From Actinospica robiniae DSM 44927 (GTDB lineage: Bacteria > Actinomycetota > Actinomycetes > Streptomycetales > Catenulisporaceae): a stretch of DNA of 64,000 bases. The stretch covers positions 8,972,154-9,036,153 of the forward strand of contig NZ_KI632511.1 of the NCBI RefSeq assembly GCF_000504285.1, in the 5' to 3' direction. A program made the translations under genes and the position numbers. How positions within the stretch are numbered: the stretch's first letter is position 1; every line of letters begins with the position of its first letter. Shown one piece after another: positions 35,347 to 43,542 of this stretch. Under the pieces are notes generated by a model. The model had not been told where the DNA came from and made no database searches. It worked only from the letters and a program-made list of their open reading frames with translations.

Positions 35347-37067
35347 CGCGTCACCCGCTCGATGTGGTCCTCAAGCCCGCGCGAGACGAGCTCGCGGTAA
35401 TCGGGCTGGCTCTCCAGCAGCTCGTGGTGGGTGCCGCTGGCGGCCACGCGCCCGTCCACGAGGTAGTGCACGACGTCGGCGCGGTCCAGCACCAGCGGCG
35501 AGGTCGTCGTGACCACCGTCGTGCGGCCGGAGCGCGCGTCACGAAGTCGATCCGCGATCAGTGCTTCGGTGTGCGCGTCCACGGCGGAGGTCGGCTCGCA
35601 GGCCAGCAGCACCTCCGGTTCGGCGGCCAAGGCGCGGGCCAGCCGCAGACGCTGCCGCTGTCCGCCCGAGAGGTTGCGGCCCATCGACGCGATCACCGAT
35701 GCGGTGCTCTCCGGCAGAGCGGCCACGATGTCTTCGGCGACGGCGGTGCGCAGCACTTCGCCAATGGTCTGATTATCGAGCTCGAAGCGGCCGGCGACGA
35801 CGTCGCGCAGCGGCCCCGCGAAGATGGCGGCATCGTTGTCGGCGACCAGTATTCGCTCGCGGACCCACGCCGGCGCTATCTCCGCGAGCCGGATGCCGCC
35901 CCACGTCGCCTCAGACACACGCAAGCCCCCGAGCCGGTCGACGATCATCGCGGCGTCGGCCGGGCGCGGGCCGGCGAGCGCGGTGAAAGTGCCGGTCTTG
36001 ACGTCGGCTCCCGAAATCGGATCGTGCAGGTCTGCAGCTCCCTGCGGCCCTTCGCCGGTGACGTCCAGCCCCGCGGTCTCCGACCCGAGCCGCAGCAACG
36101 CGCATACCCGCCGCGCCGAGACGAAGGCCCGTGCCACGGCCGAACCGTCGTCGATCAGCGCAGCGACCGGCACGACGAGCACTGACACATAGCCGTATAC
36201 GGCGACGAGGTCGCCGACCGTGATGGTGCCCTCGGCCGCCATCCGCGCGGCCAGCCACGTCACCACCGCGAGGAACAGCAGCGGAAGACCGGCCCCGAGC
36301 GTGGGAATCCAGCTGGAGACCGCCCCGACCCGGTAACCCTCGTCGACCAGCTGCCGCGACTTCTCCCGGTATCGCGCCGCGAACAGATCCTTGCCGCCGA
36401 TGCCGTTGAGCACCCGCAGACCTTGGACGAGGTCGACCAGACGGCTCGTCAGCTGCGCCTGATGCTCCCGATAGTCCGCGCCCGCCTCGCGCAGGCGTCC
36501 GAGCGGCGGCCCGACGAGCACGGCGATCACCGGCACCCCGAGCAGCGCGATCAGCGCGAGCACGGGCGAGATGGACAAGAGCAGCCCGGCCACCACCAGG
36601 TAGGCGATGACGGCGCCGAACCCGGGACCCACGATGGTGAGACTGCTCCCGATCGTCCAAACGTCGCCGATCCCGATCGTGGCCACCTCGCCGGCCGTGA
36701 CCTTGCCGGCCAGATCCGCACCGAGCCGGGTGGACTGGTCGATCACGGCGTTCAACGTCCGGAAGCCGCCGTCCATGCGCACTTTGGTCATGGTGCGATG
36801 GCGCATGATCGCCACGTAGGCGTTGAGGGCGCCCATCGCGAGCAACGCCATGACCCAGCCGAGAAGCGTCGAGTAGTGCCGAGGCCGCAAGCCGTCGTCG
36901 ATGGCTCGGGAGAGCAGGTACGGCGGCAGCGTGAGACCGACCATCCACACGGTTCCGAGCGTTGCCGCGAGCACGATCCGGCGGCGCTGGCTGACCACCA
37001 GCCACCACAGAAACCGCGCGGGGCTGCGCAGATCGGCGTCGCGAGGTAGGCCGTATTCGCCGCTCAT
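35343..37067 (-). CDS. ABC exporter half-transporter, degenerate NBD
   Basis: 574-aa exporter half, partner of the preceding entry. The membrane domain covers about residues 20-310. In the NBD the Walker A is AGPRPADAAM (365-374, no GKS), the Q-loop Gln is absent (VADNDAAIF), Walker B reads VLLACEPTS with Cys in place of the Asp, and the H-loop His is missing (TTTSPLVL). The signature LSGGQ (466-470) is intact. It can thus complete a site with the partner's Walker motifs but cannot itself bind ATP normally. The start ATG at 37067 overlaps the methyltransferase stop; the much longer open frame upstream is read-through. Confidence 0.88.
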   Translation of the reverse strand: MSGEYGLPRDADLRSPARFLWWLVVSQRRRIVLAATLGTVWMVGLTLPPYLLSRAIDDGLRPRHYSTLLGWVMALLAMGALNAYVAIMRHRTMTKVRMDGGFRTLNAVIDQSTRLGADLAGKVTAGEVATIGIGDVWTIGSSLTIVGPGFGAVIAYLVVAGLLLSISPVLALIALLGVPVIAVLVGPPLGRLREAGADYREHQAQLTSRLVDLVQGLRVLNGIGGKDLFAARYREKSRQLVDEGYRVGAVSSWIPTLGAGLPLLFLAVVTWLAARMAAEGTITVGDLVAVYGYVSVLVVPVAALIDDGSAVARAFVSARRVCALLRLGSETAGLDVTGEGPQGAADLHDPISGADVKTGTFTALAGPRPADAAMIVDRLGGLRVSEATWGGIRLAEIAPAWVRERILVADNDAAIFAGPLRDVVAGRFELDNQTIGEVLRTAVAEDIVAALPESTASVIASMGRNLSGGQRQRLRLARALAAEPEVLLACEPTSAVDAHTEALIADRLRDARSGRTTVVTTTSPLVLDRADVVHYLVDGRVAASGTHHELLESQPDYRELVSRGLEDHIERVTR

Positions 37068-37972
37068 CAGGTGCGCCGGCCGGTGATGAACGCGGTGTCG
37101 AGCCAGGGCGGCTCGGCGCCGCCGGTTTCCCCAGTGGCAAAGGGATCGGCGAGATCGCGCGCGTACCGCTGGGCGAGGGCCGCGACGACCTCCTGCTCGA
37201 CCGCCCAGCCGTGGTCGGCGAACCACTGCCGCGCGTCGCCGCGCTCCTCGGTATTGACCATCGTGTCCATGGCGACCCCGGACCGCTCGCTCAACTGCTT
37301 GAGCCGGGCGCCGTCCCGCGCCGCGAGATCGCCGAGGATGCGGTCGAAGGCCACGCCGCTGCCGGGCGCCGAGAGCGCGTCGATCCGCTCGAACAGCTCG
37401 ATCTCGGCTTGTGACGGGAGATAGGCGAGCAACCCCTCGGCCAGCCAAGCGGTCGGCGCATCGGGCGTGAACCCGGCGTCGAGCAGCGCCTTCGTCCAGT
37501 CGTCGCGCAGGTCCACGCCGACGGGCGTGCGCAGGCAGGCCGCCTCGGCGCCTCCGTCGGACAATACTTCGAGTTTGAACCCCAACACGCCGGGCTGGTC
37601 GGCCTCGAACAGGCGGAAGCCGGCCGGCCATTCGATCCGGAACGCGCGCGTGTCGAGCCCGGATCCGAGCAGGACGGCCTGCCGTATGCCCGCGTCGGCG
37701 GCGGCCTGAAGCCAGTCGTCGTAGAAGCGCGTCCGCAACCCGATGTAGCGCGATCCATGCAGGTGCAGCGTTTGCTGCGCGGTGACGGCCGTGCCCGGTT
37801 CGGGCCAGCCGGTGAGCATCGGCAGCTGCACCGGGGAAGCCTCGAGGAACCAGAGCGCGTAAGGATCCTCGATCAGGTGGTCGGGTGCCGACGTCTCCAC
37901 CGCCCGGGCCGAGGCCAGCCCGAGTGCGGTGATACCCGGCCCCTTGCTGAGGTCCCACGAATCCGAGTTCAC
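37067..37972 (-). CDS. SAM-dependent methyltransferase (TIGR00027/LCM-like)
   Basis: 301-aa class I methyltransferase of the leucine-carboxyl-methyltransferase-like actinobacterial family. Diagnostic blocks are ARAVETSAPDHLIEDPYA, RYIGLRTRFYDDWL, the SAM loop VLLGSGLDTRAFRI, FEADQPGVLGFK and WLAEGLLAYLP. GTG at 37972 is preferred because AGGAGG lies 5 bp upstream; an ATG at 37990 is possible. The stop overlaps the ABC start (TGATG), so methyltransferase and exporter are probably one operon. An O-methylated small product exported by the pump is a reasonable guess only. Confidence 0.87.
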   Translation of the reverse strand: MNSDSWDLSKGPGITALGLASARAVETSAPDHLIEDPYALWFLEASPVQLPMLTGWPEPGTAVTAQQTLHLHGSRYIGLRTRFYDDWLQAAADAGIRQAVLLGSGLDTRAFRIEWPAGFRLFEADQPGVLGFKLEVLSDGGAEAACLRTPVGVDLRDDWTKALLDAGFTPDAPTAWLAEGLLAYLPSQAEIELFERIDALSAPGSGVAFDRILGDLAARDGARLKQLSERSGVAMDTMVNTEERGDARQWFADHGWAVEQEVVAALAQRYARDLADPFATGETGGAEPPWLDTAFITGRRT

Positions 37973-38084
37973 GTCGTCCTCCTGCACCATGTCGCCGGTG
38001 TGTGCTGTGCGGAGGAACCACGCTAGCGGATATTCGAATCGTGCGATAAACCGGCAGGAGGTGGATATGCTCACCTCGACGGCG

Positions 38085-38453
38085 TCAGCGGAAAGGCAGT
38101 TCCGGATCCGGTTCGTCGGCCTCGGCGTGCAGGGTGCCGAGCGGCGGGCGCGGGTGGCGCGGCTCGCGGTCGCCGGCCTCGCCGCCACCGTCGTCGCCGC
38201 CGCCGGGCGGCCGGGGATCGAAGGAGACCGCCACCGGGCCCCACCGGCGGATCCGGACGCCGGCGCCGGGGCGCTGCGCCGTGACGACGGAGGTCTCGTC
38301 CCAGGCGGGCGCGCCGGGCGGCGAATCGCCCGGGTCGGGGGGCGTGATGGTGACGCCTGAGTAGAATCCGGCCTCACGCGCCGCTTGCATGGCCAGGCCC
38401 ACGACGTCGGGCACGCTGACGTCGTCGCCGAGCTCCGGACGATTCCGCGTCAT
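38085..38453 (-). CDS. Small PASTA-domain protein
   Basis: 122-aa protein with one PASTA domain (about residues 12-80: VSVPDVVGLAMQAAREAGF to VAVSFDP) and an acidic/Pro-rich tail. There is no signal peptide or transmembrane helix, which is unusual because PASTA domains normally sit outside the cell on kinases or PBPs. A good AGGGAGGG ribosome site precedes the ATG. It lies 112 bp upstream of the methyltransferase-exporter operon and may be transcribed with it. Confidence 0.75.
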   Translation of the reverse strand: MTRNRPELGDDVSVPDVVGLAMQAAREAGFYSGVTITPPDPGDSPPGAPAWDETSVVTAQRPGAGVRIRRWGPVAVSFDPRPPGGGDDGGGEAGDREPRHPRPPLGTLHAEADEPDPELPFR

Positions 38454-38505
38454 GGCGACCCTCCCTAGCGCAAGGTACCTTTCGCGCCCGGAGGGTGGAA
38501 GAGCG

Positions 38506-38539
38506 CGGCCGCGGCGGATGGAAGCACCCGCCGCGGCCG
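38506..38539 (-). terminator. Terminator of the LLM oxidoreductase gene
   Basis: Perfect 12-bp stem, CGGCCGCGGCGG at 38506-38517 and its complement at 38528-38539, with a 10-nt loop, just beyond the stop at 38547. No T-tract. Confidence 0.75.
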
Positions 38540-38546
38540 GGAAGTA

Positions 38547-39533
38547 CTAAGCGAGCTCGGGAGCGACCCGGTTCGCGAACAGCTCGATGCCGCTGCGGTC
38601 GTAGGCGGCCTCGGCGAAGTAGAAGATCCCGTAGGTCATGCCCAGGCCCTTGAGCGCGGTGAGCTTCTCGGCGATCTGCTCCGGGGTGCCGACGAGCGCG
38701 CTGTTGCGCCACTGCGCGGTCGTGCGCTCCAGGGCGTCGGCCGAGATGTAGGGCTTGAGGTGGTCGGTGATCCAGTTGAGCCGGTCCTCGACCTCCTTCT
38801 CCGTCTCGCCGATGACGATGTTGAAGTTCGCCGACCGGACGATCGCGTCGAAGTCGGTGCCGACCTCGCGGCAGTGCTCCGCCAGCAGCTGCGACTTGCG
38901 GGTGAAGACCTCGGGGGTGCCGTCGTAGTTGGTGTACTGCGCGTACTTGGCCGCGGTGCGCAGGGTCTTGCGCTCGCCGCCGCCCGCGATCCACAGCGGA
39001 ATCCCGCCCTGCTGCAGCGGCAGCGGACGGCTGATCGCGCCGTTCACCTGGTAGTACTTGCCGTCGAGGGTGGCCTCGCCGGTCGTCCACAGGTCGCGCA
39101 TGATCTGCACGCCCTCGTCGAGCATGCCGAGCCGCTCGCCGGCGGACGGGAAGCCGTAGCCGTAGGCGCGCCACTCGTGCTCGTACCAGCCGGCGCCGAT
39201 GCCCATCTCGGTCCGGCCGCCGGAGACGATGTCGACCGTCGCGGCGACCTTGGCCAGGTAGGCCGGGTTGCGGTAGGCCATGCACGTGCACATCTGGCCG
39301 AGCCGGACGCGCGAGGTGGCGGCGGCGAGCGCGGCCATCAGGGTCCAGGCCTCGTGCGTCGCCTCCTCGGTCGGCTCGGGGACGGTGTGGAAGTGGTCGT
39401 AGACCCACACCGACTCGAACGGACCGGCCTCGGCGGCTTGGGCCACCTCGAGCATGGTCTGCCAGTGGTCCTTGGGGTCCACGCCGGCGAGGTCGAGCCG
39501 CCAGCCTTGGGGAATGAACAGTCCGAAGCGCAT
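38547..39533 (-). CDS. LLM class F420-dependent oxidoreductase
   Basis: 328-aa luciferase-like monooxygenase-fold oxidoreductase of the actinobacterial F420-dependent group (TIGR03560-like). It starts MRFGLFIPQGWRLDLAG and shows WVYDHFHTVP, RLGQMCTCMAYRNPAYLAKVAATVD and GIGAGWYEHEWRAYG, the cofactor-binding blocks of F420 rather than FMN members. It acts in the cytosol on an unknown substrate. It is monocistronic, followed by a hairpin terminator, and divergent from the GNAT gene across 159 bp. Confidence 0.9.
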   Translation of the reverse strand: MRFGLFIPQGWRLDLAGVDPKDHWQTMLEVAQAAEAGPFESVWVYDHFHTVPEPTEEATHEAWTLMAALAAATSRVRLGQMCTCMAYRNPAYLAKVAATVDIVSGGRTEMGIGAGWYEHEWRAYGYGFPSAGERLGMLDEGVQIMRDLWTTGEATLDGKYYQVNGAISRPLPLQQGGIPLWIAGGGERKTLRTAAKYAQYTNYDGTPEVFTRKSQLLAEHCREVGTDFDAIVRSANFNIVIGETEKEVEDRLNWITDHLKPYISADALERTTAQWRNSALVGTPEQIAEKLTALKGLGMTYGIFYFAEAAYDRSGIELFANRVAPELA

Positions 39534-39692
39534 GACTCCATACTAGAGCTATGCACCCGCCGGGGATCTTCAGGCGTGGACGGCGGCGGCGCGGACGCGG
39601 GCGGCCCGGCGACCCCGCCGAGAACCGCCGGGGCGATCATCACCCCTGATACAGTGCGTATCGCCGCCTTGAAATGAACAGGAGGGGGTAGC

Positions 39693-40241
39693 GTGTTCGC
39701 GCTCCCGCTGGGTGACGGCGCCGAGCTCCGGCCGCTCCAGCCCTGGCACGCCGAGGAGTTCCTGGCGCACATCGACCGCGGCCGCGAGAGCATCGAGACG
39801 TGGGTCTCCTGGGCCTCGCGCTCCACCGATCTCGCCTCCGCCCGGGCCACCCTGCTCGCGTGCGCCGAGGCCCAGGCCCGGGACGAGCAGCATCTCTACG
39901 GCATCTGGCTCGAGGGCACGCTCGTGGGCGGGGTGATGTTCGTGCGCTTCAACGCCAAGACAGGGGTCTGCGAGATCGGCTGCTGGCTCGAGCCGGCCGC
40001 CGAGGGACGCGGCCTGGTCACCACGGCCACCAGGCGGCTGATCGGCTGGGCCTTCGGCGAGCGCGGCATGCACCGCGTCGAATGGCGCGCCGCTTCCGGC
40101 AACGTGCGCAGCGTCAACGTGGCCCGGCGCCTCGGAATGTCCTTGGACGGGGTGCTGCGCCAGGCCGTACCGTGGCGTGGCCGGCGCCACGATCTTCAGG
40201 TGTGGTCGCTGCTCGCGCACGAGTGGGAGGGTGACCGATGA
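39693..40241 (+). CDS. GNAT acetyltransferase (RimJ/RimL type)
   Basis: 182-aa acetyl-CoA-dependent N-acetyltransferase resembling ribosomal-protein N-terminal acetylases. The fold is recognisable from LRPLQPWHAEEFLAHIDRG, EIGCWLEPAAEGRGLVTTAT (acetyl-CoA pyrophosphate loop) and RVEWRAASGNVRSVNVARRL. GTG at 39693 has AGGAGGGGG just upstream, and TACAGT at 39650-39655 may be its -10. It overlaps the SDR gene by 4 bp (ATGA), so they are co-expressed. Substrate unknown. Confidence 0.87.
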   Translation: MFALPLGDGAELRPLQPWHAEEFLAHIDRGRESIETWVSWASRSTDLASARATLLACAEAQARDEQHLYGIWLEGTLVGGVMFVRFNAKTGVCEIGCWLEPAAEGRGLVTTATRRLIGWAFGERGMHRVEWRAASGNVRSVNVARRLGMSLDGVLRQAVPWRGRRHDLQVWSLLAHEWEGDR

Positions 40242-41002
40242 CCGGGACGGGAAGGCCGGTGGCGCTGGTGACGGGGGTGGGCCGGCGGGCCGGGATCGGC
40301 GCGGCGCTGGTCACGGCGCTGGCCCGGGACGGCTGGGACGTCGCCTTCAGCTACTGGCGGCCCTACGACGATCGGATGGACTGGGGCCGGGACGAGGACG
40401 CGGCGGCCGAGATCGCCGAGACCGCCCGGAGCCTCGGGGCGCGGGCGTTCGGTCTCGAGGCCGACCTTTCCCGCGCGGAGGTTCCGGAGCAGCTGTTCGA
40501 CCGGGTCGGCGCCGAGCTGGGCGATGTCAGGGCCCTGGTGATGGCGCACGCCGAGTCGGTCGACTCGGCGATCCTGACCACGACGGTGGAGAGCTTCGAC
40601 CGGCACTTCGCGGTCAACGCGCGGGCCGTGTGGCTGCTGATCCGCGCGTTCGCCGAGCAGTTCGCCGCGCCGCCCGGCACCGGCCGGATCATCGCGCTCA
40701 CCAGCGACCACACCGCGTTCAACCTGCCCTACGGCGCGAGCAAGGGCGCGCTCGAGCGGATCACCGTGGCCGCGGCGCACGAGCTGGCCGGGCTCGGCGT
40801 CACGGCCAACGCGCTGAACCCGGGCCCGATCCAGACCGGCTGGATGACGCCGGAGACCGAGCGCGACCTGACCCGGGCCACCGCGCGCGGCCGGCTCGGG
40901 CGGCCCGCGGACACCGCCGACTACGTCAGGTTCCTGTGTTCCGAGCAGGGCGGCTGGATCAACGGGCAGGTGCTCTTGAGCAACGGCGGATTCCCGCACT
41001 GA
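40238..41002 (+). CDS. Short-chain dehydrogenase/reductase
   Basis: 254-aa classical SDR with NAD(P) fold. The cofactor loop TGVGRRAGIGAAL starts at Thr12, the Asn of the active site lies in HFAVNARAVWLL, the catalytic Ser in IIALTSDH, and Tyr/Lys in YGASKGALERI. The insert after beta-2 (SYWRPYDDRMDWGRDEDAAAE) suits 3-oxoacyl-ACP-reductase-like members that use NADPH. Substrate is not predictable. It is translationally coupled to the GNAT gene. Confidence 0.87.
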   Translation: MTGTGRPVALVTGVGRRAGIGAALVTALARDGWDVAFSYWRPYDDRMDWGRDEDAAAEIAETARSLGARAFGLEADLSRAEVPEQLFDRVGAELGDVRALVMAHAESVDSAILTTTVESFDRHFAVNARAVWLLIRAFAEQFAAPPGTGRIIALTSDHTAFNLPYGASKGALERITVAAAHELAGLGVTANALNPGPIQTGWMTPETERDLTRATARGRLGRPADTADYVRFLCSEQGGWINGQVLLSNGGFPH

Positions 41003-41007
41003 GCAAG

Positions 41008-41055
41008 GGAAAGCTCCCCCGGCCGGCCGTGCGGCCGACCAGGGGAGCTTCCTTA
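41008..41055. terminator. Bidirectional hairpin terminator
   Basis: Stem AAGCTCCCC (41011-41019) with GGGGAGCTT (41042-41050), inner GGCCGGC/GGCCGAC pairing, then CCTTAT. It lies between the convergent SDR and glycosidase genes. Confidence 0.82.
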
Positions 41056-41080
41056 TACTCGTATCCTTAAGACCCTGGGC

Positions 41081-43174
41081 TCAGGACGAGTACGTCGTGG
41101 TGCAGACCGTGCCGTTGAGGCTGATCGCGGTCGGCGAGCGGTAGGCGCCGTTGTTCGCGCCGACGAAGCCGATGTTCTGCGAGTTGCCTCCGTTGGGCGC
41201 CAGCTGGGCGTTCCAGTCCTGACTGGTCGCCTCCACGTTCTGGCCCGACTCGGTCCAGGTCGCGTTCCAGCCGCCGTTCTCCGTCTCGGTGGTGTCCGGG
41301 AAGGTGAAGTTCAGCGACCAGCCGTCGATCGCGCTCGGTCCGGTGTCGGTCAGCGTGATCGAGGCTACGTAGCCGTTACCCCAGCTGTCCGTGATCTGAT
41401 AGTCCACCGCGCAGGTGCTGACGGCCGGCGAGGTGGTGGAGAAGGTGACCGGATCGGAGGGTTCGGAGAGCTTGCCGTTCTTGTCGGTGGCCAGCACGTT
41501 GAACGTGTACACCGTGTTGGGCACCAGGTTCTGCAGCGTCACGGAGTTCGTGGTCGACTCGGCCAGCCGGTCGCTGGTCGTGCCGTACTGCTCCTCGATC
41601 TCGTAGCGCACCACGGACCCGCCGGTGGACGCGCCCCAGCTGAGCGTGGCGCTGCTGCCGCTGATGTTGCTCACCGACGGCGTGCCCGGCGCGCTCAGGG
41701 CGCCGAACTGGTTGGCCGCGGGCGTGAGCACGACCGTCTCGATCGAGTACGGCGGCAGCGTCTGGCTGGCCGAGGTGCCGGTCGCGGCGCTGGTGATCGA
41801 GCCGGCCTCGTCGCCGTAGGTGTAGACGGTCGGCGTCGCGGTGCTCGGCAGGTAGCCGTTGTAGTGCAGGTTCACCGAGTACGAGTTGCTCGGGTCCTTG
41901 TTCACCATCATGACCGCCAGGTCGCCGTTCTTCTGCCGGACGGCGTGCGCGGCCACGAGCGAGTTGTCGGTGCCGGCGTTCACCATCAGGTCGCCGGGCT
42001 TGCCGACGTCACTCAGCATCTGGATGCCGTAATAGGTCGGGAACGGCGTGTTGAACGCCGGTTCGCAGACCGTCCCGACGCAGGTGCCGCTGGAGAGCAC
42101 GCCCCAGTCGTCGTAGTCGGTCGCCCCGTCCGGTGCGGTGGAGATGGTGCCGGGGCCGTTGTGCGTGTCCCACCAGTCCACGTTGAACACGCCCTGCTCG
42201 AGCGCGGTGAAGTACGAGTCGGCCGCGAACAGCGCGTCCGGCTGGGTGTCTTCGTCCACGCCCGAGTTCAGCTCGGTCATCGCGACGCCGATGTTCCGGC
42301 CGCCGGAGTACTTGTTGATCTCGTCACGCAGCTGCTGCAGTTCGCCGGGCAGCTGGCTCGGCTCGCTCAGCGCGGTCGAGGCGCCGGTGCCCGAGGGGTA
42401 CCAGTGCACGATGACGAAGTCGATCGCCGACGCGGCGATGGACAGCACGGTGTGGTTCCAGTCCGAGGTGTCGCCCGTGGCGAGCACGCCGTCGGGCCAG
42501 TTGCCCGGCAGGGTCAGCACCGCGCCGATCTTGATCGTCGGGTCGACCGCCTTCATCGCCGAGGCGTAGGCGAGCACGTCGTTCGCGTACTGGGTCGGGC
42601 TCTTGTCGGTGCGGTTGTCCGCCTCCCAGCCCGAGCCGTAGTACCCGTCGCCGTAGATCTCGTTGCCGATCTCCCAGTACTTGTCGCCGTATCCCTTGGT
42701 CACGTTGGCGTACTGGACCCAGGCGGCAGCCTCGGCCGGCGTGCCCGTGCCGTAGTTGGCGATCAGGATCGGCTGCGCGCCGATCTTCTTCGCCGTGCCC
42801 ATGAACGAGTCGAAGTCGGTGCCCGGCGCGACGTAGCCGCCGGGGGCGGTGTTGTCCTGCCAGTTGTAGATGTCGCCGTAGGAGCCGCCCGGGTAGCGCA
42901 GCATCCCGACCCCGGACTGCTGCAGCAGGTCCTGGGTCTGCGTGGAGTTCATCGAGCTGTCCCACACGGCCTGGTTCAGGCCGTAGCCGGTGGACGGGAT
43001 GGTCCCCAGTCCCTCGCTCGTGTTCACGGTCACGTTCACGGTCTGCGCCGTCGTGTCGGCCGCGGCCGGCACCGAGGCCGAGGTCTGCGCCAGTGTGCTG
43101 CCGACCAGCGCGAGCGCCGCGACGGCGGCGACGCGCAGGCGCGGACCGCGCAGGGGTGGAGGTCGAAGGGTCAC
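41081..43174 (-). CDS. Secreted clan-A glycoside hydrolase (arabinofuranosidase/endoglucanase-like) with FN3 and CBM2
   Basis: 697-aa secreted hydrolase. A signal peptide (about residues 1-38) precedes a TIM-barrel catalytic domain with LRYPGGSYGDIYNW, acid/base Glu172 in YWEIGNEIYG and probable nucleophile Glu301 in AMTELNSG. A beta-sandwich, one fibronectin type III domain (near 505-590) and a C-terminal CBM2 (from CAVDYQITDSWGNGY) follow. The blocks resemble GH51/GH44-like enzymes, but I cannot fix the family. GTG at 43174 has GGAG 5 bp upstream. It is divergent from the GH9 cellulase, fitting a hemicellulose/cellulose role. Confidence 0.85.
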   Translation of the reverse strand: MTLRPPPLRGPRLRVAAVAALALVGSTLAQTSASVPAAADTTAQTVNVTVNTSEGLGTIPSTGYGLNQAVWDSSMNSTQTQDLLQQSGVGMLRYPGGSYGDIYNWQDNTAPGGYVAPGTDFDSFMGTAKKIGAQPILIANYGTGTPAEAAAWVQYANVTKGYGDKYWEIGNEIYGDGYYGSGWEADNRTDKSPTQYANDVLAYASAMKAVDPTIKIGAVLTLPGNWPDGVLATGDTSDWNHTVLSIAASAIDFVIVHWYPSGTGASTALSEPSQLPGELQQLRDEINKYSGGRNIGVAMTELNSGVDEDTQPDALFAADSYFTALEQGVFNVDWWDTHNGPGTISTAPDGATDYDDWGVLSSGTCVGTVCEPAFNTPFPTYYGIQMLSDVGKPGDLMVNAGTDNSLVAAHAVRQKNGDLAVMMVNKDPSNSYSVNLHYNGYLPSTATPTVYTYGDEAGSITSAATGTSASQTLPPYSIETVVLTPAANQFGALSAPGTPSVSNISGSSATLSWGASTGGSVVRYEIEEQYGTTSDRLAESTTNSVTLQNLVPNTVYTFNVLATDKNGKLSEPSDPVTFSTTSPAVSTCAVDYQITDSWGNGYVASITLTDTGPSAIDGWSLNFTFPDTTETENGGWNATWTESGQNVEATSQDWNAQLAPNGGNSQNIGFVGANNGAYRSPTAISLNGTVCTTTYSS

Positions 43175-43542
43175 GTAGGCTCCTTGCCAGTGCTCGGGGG
43201 CGTGGGGTGCGCCCAAGCCGAGCCGGGCAGCACCGGAAGAACTAAGCGGATGCTCCCCACCGCCGAGCAGCGCGTCAAAGCTCTGTCAGCCTCGCGCGCG
43301 GGCGCCGGTCGCGAGCAGCGGCGGCGAGGCGCCGGGTGGACATGAAGGGCTGTAAGTTTCAGACCGGCCCCGCGCCACATACTTGTCCGTACGGCTTTTC
43401 CGGCAGGCCGGGACGCTCGGCGCGGCCGGGTCCGTCCGTGCACGTGAGCATCGTTCTTGCCGCCCGCCGCCGCCTCCGTAGTCTCCCGACCGACCGGATC
43501 CGCGCCGGGGTGGCCCGGCCACGGCCGAAGAGGGAGAGACCG
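43175..43542. other. Divergent region between clan-A glycosidase and GH9 genes
   Basis: 368 bp without a gene. No TCGAAGCGCTTCGA-type operator is present. The only shared motif seen is GTAAGTTTC at 43352-43360, one base from the GAAAGTTTC found upstream of GH74 and GH48. Confidence 0.6.

Noticed and set aside
35343-38021. 892-aa reading of the second ABC half as a longer fusion protein
   Set aside because: The extra N-terminal residues are an Arg-rich frame antiparallel in sense to nothing but overlapping the methyltransferase gene; the ATG at 37067 gives a normal exporter half and overlaps the methyltransferase stop.
43175-43542. LacI-type operator between the clan-A glycosidase and GH9
   Set aside because: No sequence close to TCGAAGCGCTTCGA was found there; only a weak GTAAGTTTC motif was retained.
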